From NCBI GenBank assembly GCA_907165065.1, contig OU015550.1:3817501-3881500 (forward strand): DNA of 64,000 bases. Direction: 5' to 3'. This DNA comes from Caprimulgus europaeus (taxonomy: Eukaryota; Chordata; Aves; Caprimulgiformes; Caprimulgidae). Under the pieces are notes generated by a model. It saw nothing but the letters and a program-made list of their open reading frames with translations, ran no database searches and was not told where the DNA came from. The stretch's first letter is position 1, and the number at the start of each line of letters is the position of its first letter. The position numbers and the translations under genes are program-made. Shown one piece after another: positions 59,580 through 64,000 of the stretch.

Positions 59580-60080
59580 AGAAGAAAAAAGCCATTTAAT
59601 ACAGACAAAGGTTGTATGAAAATATAATTCTGCTTTTGTTAGCAGCCATCAAACTCTAAAAAGCGTCGCTTTTGTTTTCTTGTAACATTGTGAAAACCTC
59701 GTGTCGGATCGAGAGCTGGGGCCCTCTCGACTAATCGCCTCTCCTTTGTGTTTTTAGATTATAGGGGCAATTAGTGTTGTCAAAACCTCTGGCAATTCTC
59801 TTTGCTCTTGACAGGGTGTCAGTCCGCTGGGCGAGAAATGGAAGGTGTTATAACTCTCCGGTAATTAGGATGCCTCCGATTTGAAAATGCCAGCAAACGT
59901 GTACGAGAGGCTGCGACGACGGTGGGGGCGGGGGAGCCCGCCCGGATCGGGGAAGGGGGGATATGGATGAGCAATTAATTAGGGGCTCTCATTCCGAGCA
60001 CGTTGCCAGCTGATGAATTGGCAAAGGGAAATTAGCAGGATGCTTAGCTCCCAGCGAGTGGGCGCGCGCCCCGCTCGCTG
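59580..60080. promoter_or_regulatory. Candidate conserved enhancer in intron 3
   Basis: This 500-base repeat-free block combines AT-rich words (GGGGCAATTAGTGTTGTC, CCGGTAATTAGGATG, GAGCAATTAATTAGGGG) with unusual CpG-containing words (AAAAGCGTCGCTTTTG, GTGTCGGATCGAGAG). TAATTA cores lie at 59862 and 59976. That mixture is typical of strongly conserved vertebrate developmental elements. Confidence 0.45.
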
Positions 60081-61806
60081 CTCTTCCCATCCTGGCGAGC
60101 TTCCCTCCCTCCTTCCCAGATGTTCACCAACAGCTGTCTGCGAGCACCTGACCGCCGAGACAGCAGCTCTGCACCGGCGCTGATGCCACGGGGGCTACTT
60201 AGGGCTCATCGGTGGTTGCCACAACCCTCATAGGGCTGTGCAGCTCTTTGCCAGGGATGTCGGTGCAGCCTCCAGCTCCAGCCAAGCCAGCGCAGCCGAA
60301 GGTGCCCCAGCAGCAGCTCCTGGGTGTGAACACGCAGCAATTAATCAATAACTGTGACACGAAGGCAGCTGGGGGGAGATGGCCGGCGACAAATGAAACT
60401 CAGCCCGCTCACGACGCCTCCCTCCAGCAAAATGCCTGAGTAAACAGATAAGCTGTTGCAATCTCCCTTGAAGGTCAGCGTGCTCCAGCCCGGCTGGACG
60501 CCCATCACGGATGGGAGGGACTGCAAGGGGCTGCCCCAAGGTCCTGTCCCATTGGGGTGACAACTCTTAGCGTGGGCAGCTGGTCCAGACCAGGAGCCTG
60601 GGCATCACTGGGGGTCCTGGGCAGGAGGGGCTGGCTGGTACTGAGCTCTTGTTTGGATTTTGCTGGGTGATCTGAAGCCAGTTGCTTTTTTTCTCTTGGT
60701 CTCTGAGGTCCCAAGACCCTGGTGTGAGGGGGTGAGGAGTGATCTACTTTGGATCAAACTTGGGTCCTTGGCTCGTAGGGGGAGCCTGGCTCTGCTGCAT
60801 CCCACATGCTGAGGAGTTGCCTCATCCTGGGGTCCCCTCAAAGAACCCAAGGCTGCTGATCTGGGGTAGGCAGGAGGCTGCTGGTGGCTCACCAGCTCTC
60901 CTGCTCCTGATCTGCTTTCCTAGGGAGGGGGAGCACTGGGTTACTAAACTACAACAAAGCCATAACACTGCCCAGAGCCTTGAGGAGAGCTTTGGGCTGG
61001 TGGGATCAGCAGAAGGTTGGGATAAGGCAGCTCTTGATGGCTGTGGTTGGGAAGCAGCATTGCTCTACCTGGGCAGGACCAGTGGGGCTGGGATCCATCA
61101 CCAACACCTTCTCCGGCACTTTGCTGTGGGGGTGTGGACCCGTGTTACGATAACCAAGGGCAGGGGTTGGCAGGTTTTCTTAGCCCTCCCTCCACTTGGC
61201 ATGGTAATTACATGAGTTACTGGTGTCAGCTGGAGGTAAAGCTTTGATGTGTCTATGGAAAACCTGGTAACCTCTTCCTCCGTGCTCTGCTTTGCAAAGT
61301 AATTTGGGTGATCGGTATCTTCCCTGCTTCCCTTGGTGTCTCCCTCCTCCCTTCATCCTCCGGGACCCCGAGGGAGGGATCGGTGCCCAGCGCCTTTCCT
61401 GTGCTCACAGGAGAGGAGGGAGCTGTGGTTTGGAGCTGGCTGCCCATCTGCTGCTGGCTTCTCTTGGTGCCTAATTCTTCCAGATAAATTGCATTTCAAG
61501 AAGACCCTGTGGGTAGAGAGCATCCTGCCCTTGGGGTGGGGGAAGCTTGTGGTTTAGGAAGCTTCTCCCTGATGCCAGCTGCACTACAGGGCATGTCCTT
61601 GCCATCACTGTGTCCCCAGTGGTGGTGTTGGCATGCCAGGACACACTGGTGGCCAAGGGCTCCACCCAAAGGTGATACAGGGATGGGGGACATGAAGGAT
61701 GCCCTGGGAGAGCCTGGATGGTGGGAGGCACTTGCAGGTTATTGGTGTTTGGGGAGAGTTTTCCAAGGTTGGAATTGGAATGGTGATGTCTCCTTCCTCT
61801 CTGCAG
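60081..61806. other. Intron 3, last part
   Basis: Unique DNA with a GC-rich patch near 60060-60110 and one GTAAACA word at 60440-60446. It ends with the acceptor at 61806. Confidence 0.45.
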
Positions 61807-61929
61807 GTCCCTGTGTCCGTGGCCATGATGTCCCCACAGATGATCACACCGCAGCAAATGCAGCAGATCCTCTCACCGCCCCAGCTCCAGGCCCTCCTGC
61901 AGCAGCAGCAGGCAATAATGCTGCAACAG
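61807..61929 (+). CDS. FOXP4: FOXP4 third coding exon (residues 98-138)
   Basis: A 123-base symmetric exon (41 codons) with acceptor CTCTGCAG ending at 61806 and donor GTAACG at 61930. It encodes [12 protein letters not shown], then [23 protein letters not shown] and AIMLQQ. In FOXP proteins this is the glutamine-rich segment next to the long polyglutamine of FOXP2; here the longest glutamine run is only four. The SPPQLQALL spacing, without the extra QQQVL found in FOXP2, supports FOXP4. The region is a low-complexity transcriptional regulatory domain and has no catalytic role. Confidence 0.96.
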
Positions 61930-62339
61930 GTAACGCTGGTCCTGAGCTGCCTGTGCATCGGCTGGATCTGGCCAAACCATTTCTCACCAGTGTCCATGAA
62001 GCTGGAGCTTGTTGGGGGCAAGCAGATGAGTCCTTTCCTCTTTAGGCTCCTGTATTCCCCCCCATATTTCCTTGGGGATTCCCAGCATGTCCAGCACCAA
62101 GGGATGAGAAGAGCCACAGGTGCTAAGAGCGCTGGCAAAGCTGCTGCTCTGAGTCAGGACCTCAAATCCCAGAAAGCTCCCTCAGGAGAGCTGGTTTGGG
62201 GCTGAGCAGCTTTTGGGGGAGAGCTGAGGTCAGCATGGATGCTCTTGGCTTGATGGATCCCATGCAGACCCCTCACGGCTCTGGGGCAGGTGCCTGGGTC
62301 TGACTCCAGACCTGAGCACTTAGGTTTGTTTCTCACGGC
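61930..62339. other. Intron 4 start, nothing recognised
   Basis: Ordinary unique DNA after the donor of coding exon 3. Confidence 0.45.
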
Positions 62340-62930
62340 CCCACTTGGCTTTTCCGGAGCACTCCATCAAATTTAACACAAGTAGGGAGGGAAGAAAAAG
62401 GAGGAGAAGGGAAAAAAAACAAACCTCAACTCCGAAACAAAACAGGTCTGCTTGGGTAAACACCTCCTGCCCGACCCGAGGAGGGAGGGAGAGAAGGAGA
62501 AATCCCACAAGCATCCTCCACACCCTTCCTCCTGCCTCCAGTACCTGTTTACTCCAAACAGGCTGATAAGGATTCAAGGTTGGCCCCAGGGAAAGAACAA
62601 AGAGTAAACACTACCCTGGGTGGGTCCTTCTCCCGAGCCTCTTTGGAGCCGGATAAAGAAACACGTTTGACTGCAAATTAAACAACCCAGGCCGGAATAG
62701 CTCACATTCTCCACCAGAAGAAAACCAAACATCACACCTCTCACCCCTGACCCAATGTTCCTGCAGCAGCGCTCGACCATGTTGCAGAGCCCTGGCTTTG
62801 ATTGGCTCTTGGGTAAACACCCAGGCTTTCCAAACCTGGTCACCGACAGAAAAAGCAAAGTTGCTGCTGTCAGCGCTGTCAGCCCGGAGCTGATAAAGAT
62901 TTCCCGGCATCCAAAGGGGCATTCCTGAGC
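62340..62930. promoter_or_regulatory. Forkhead-site cluster, candidate enhancer in intron 4
   Basis: Four exact matches to the forkhead core GTAAACA/TGTTTAC lie at 62456-62462, 62546-62552, 62604-62610 and 62813-62819. Two of them sit in the identical 11-mer GGGTAAACACC. CTTTGATTGG (TCF-like, with an inverted CCAAT) lies at 62796-62805 and a GATA word near 62891. The block is repeat-free and lies between two FOXP4 coding exons. Confidence 0.5.
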
Positions 62931-63935
62931 CCCTGCGCTGGGGTATGGACTGGGTAGGAGGGGGTTGCTGGGTCTCACTGACCTCCTCATGCCTCTGCTC
63001 CCCCCACCCCACTCCCTGCACCCAGCAAATCCATCACCAACAGTTTATTTAGGGGCTGGGGTGAGAGCTGGTGTCAATGCTGGCAGGTCCCAGCGCTGTC
63101 TCCTGCAGAGTGGGGTCTTCTCTGATGGCTCATCACAGGGCTGGGGGGTTTTTCTCTGTTTTACTGGCCCAGCAAACCCTGCTGTTTTGACTGGGGTGCT
63201 TCAGTGAGGTGGGATGCCTGTGCTTTTCCATGGTGCCCGTGACGGGGGACACAGGTCTGAGCCCCCAACACTTGTGTGGTTGCACTGGACAGACCAGGGG
63301 GCTGTGGCTGCTCCCAGCCCTTTTCTAGCTGGGAGCCCCACAGCTCTCACAACACTTGCCAGGGGTGTTTTGGGGTCCCACTGTGCCAAAAATGGGATTT
63401 CTCCACTGCTGAAACACTATGTTATGTACCAGAGTGCTGGGAACTGTTTCTCACAAGGGGTTCACCCACCTCCTGGTGTTTCATATCCCCCCATTGAACA
63501 AACCCTCCCCAAGCACAGCTGTAAAATCTTCAGGATACACCGGAATTACTGAGCTGGGAGGTTGTGACCCTCTTCCCTGGGGCTGGGCAAGGCGGAGGCT
63601 CCTGGACTGGCTGGTGGCAGAAAGCCAGAGCAACCCATGGGCGTTAAAACAAGCAGCAGGTTTGGCATTGGTGGTGTCTGGGGCTTGTACTTGCTGTGGG
63701 GATCCAGAGCCCGTAGGAACATGTGCCCAAGGGGTTTTCTGCATCCGTGACTCCTTCAGTTGGTGCTTTTCCTCCTCACCCATAGACAAGAGCCTGCCCT
63801 GACGGAGTGGTGCCAGGAGCTGGCACGGCTGTGGCAAAGCCTGGTGCTGGGGATGGCATAGTGCCAGGCAGGGAGATGTGAACAGAGTGTTTCTGCTGCT
63901 AATCCAGGTTGTTCTCTCCCTTTCCTCCCTCCCAG
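62931..63935. other. Intron 4, remainder
   Basis: Unique DNA ending in the pyrimidine tract and acceptor of the last visible exon. No further feature is supported. Confidence 0.5.
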
Positions 63936-64000
63936 TTGCAGGAATACTACAAGAAGCAACAGGAGCAGCTTCACCTGCAGCTATTGACACAGCAACAAGC
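63936..64000 (+). CDS. FOXP4: FOXP4 fourth coding exon, partial (from residue 139)
   Basis: The acceptor CCTCCCAG ends at 63935 and the frame continues in phase 0 with LQEYYKKQQEQLHLQLLTQQQ, reaching two bases of codon 160 at the window edge. This charged, glutamine-rich helix-forming stretch is highly conserved in FOXP1, FOXP2 and FOXP4. The LLTQQQA form matches FOXP4, whereas FOXP2 carries a longer run of glutamines after LQLL. No stop or donor is reached, so the exon is truncated by the window and not by mutation. Confidence 0.95.
   Translation, partial: MQEYYKKQQEQLHLQLLTQQQ

Larger units (their letters stand above)
20340..64000 (+). other. FOXP4: FOXP4 transcription unit, 5' part (promoter to coding exon 4; runs off the window)
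   Basis: FOXP4 is a FOXP-subfamily forkhead transcription factor, a nuclear DNA-binding regulator (mostly a repressor) that dimerises through a leucine zipper and acts in development of lung, gut, heart and nervous system. Four in-frame phase-0 coding exons with AG/GT borders follow each other on the + strand and read as one FOXP N-terminus. The start [12 protein letters not shown] and the segment [10 protein letters not shown] fit FOXP4 rather than FOXP1 or FOXP2, as recalled from family knowledge; FOXP2 begins MMQESATETI and has a long polyglutamine that is absent here. The promoter is inferred from the CpG island; the 5' non-coding exon is a prediction. Coding introns are about 10.8, 8.1 and 2.0 kb. 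The DNA-binding half lies beyond position 64000. Confidence 0.93.

Noticed and set aside
42703-64000. FOXP1 or FOXP2 instead of FOXP4
   Set aside because: The N-terminal residues, the QVARQFLLQQATGLSSP segment, the SPPQLQALL spacing and the lack of a long polyglutamine fit FOXP4 best. This is from memory of the family; an alignment would settle it.

Overview
The window looks like bird nuclear DNA and carries the 5' part of FOXP4, a forkhead transcription factor gene, on the + strand. Four coding exons splice cleanly at 42703-42903, 53656-53745, 61807-61929 and 63936-64000. Together they encode about the first 159 residues: an [10 protein letters not shown] start, a glycine-rich linker, the QVARQFLLQQ segment, the [12 protein letters not shown] segment and the LQEYYKKQQEQLHLQL segment. 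The gene runs off the right edge, so the zinc finger, leucine zipper and forkhead domain lie outside. The avian assignment rests on six short CR1 LINE 3' ends of one bird-type subfamily, two CR1 tails of another subfamily, one much older CR1 fossil, and the compact, GC-rich character of the DNA. The species cannot be named from this alone.

Layout. Positions 1-20300 are intergenic, 5' of the gene. They hold no convincing exon, only CR1 remnants, simple repeats and AT-rich blocks that resemble conserved non-coding elements. Positions 20340-21560 form a strong CpG island with GC boxes, a CCAAT box and a YY1-like site, which is the probable FOXP4 promoter. A plausible first-exon donor lies at 20942/20943. 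Positions 20943-42686 are then the putative first intron, about 21.7 kb, with several homeodomain or POU motif clusters and a perfect 8-bp-period pyrimidine microsatellite. Intron 2 (42904-53655) carries a long purine tract, a G-rich minisatellite, a 30-bp tandem repeat and a 13-bp perfect hairpin. Intron 3 (53746-61806) contains AT-rich candidate enhancers. Intron 4 (61930-63935) has a tight cluster of forkhead-type GTAAACA sites, which suggests auto- or cross-regulation by FOX proteins.

Nothing points to a bacterial-style operon, CRISPR array, RNA gene or new enzyme system. The long reading frames outside the four exons come from repeats, purine tracts or the CpG island. The main interest is regulatory: a predicted upstream reading frame overlapping the FOXP4 start codon, the GTAAACA cluster, homeodomain/POU clusters, and unusual tandem and triplex-prone DNA inside a developmental gene. 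Element boundaries and enhancer calls were made by eye without alignments.
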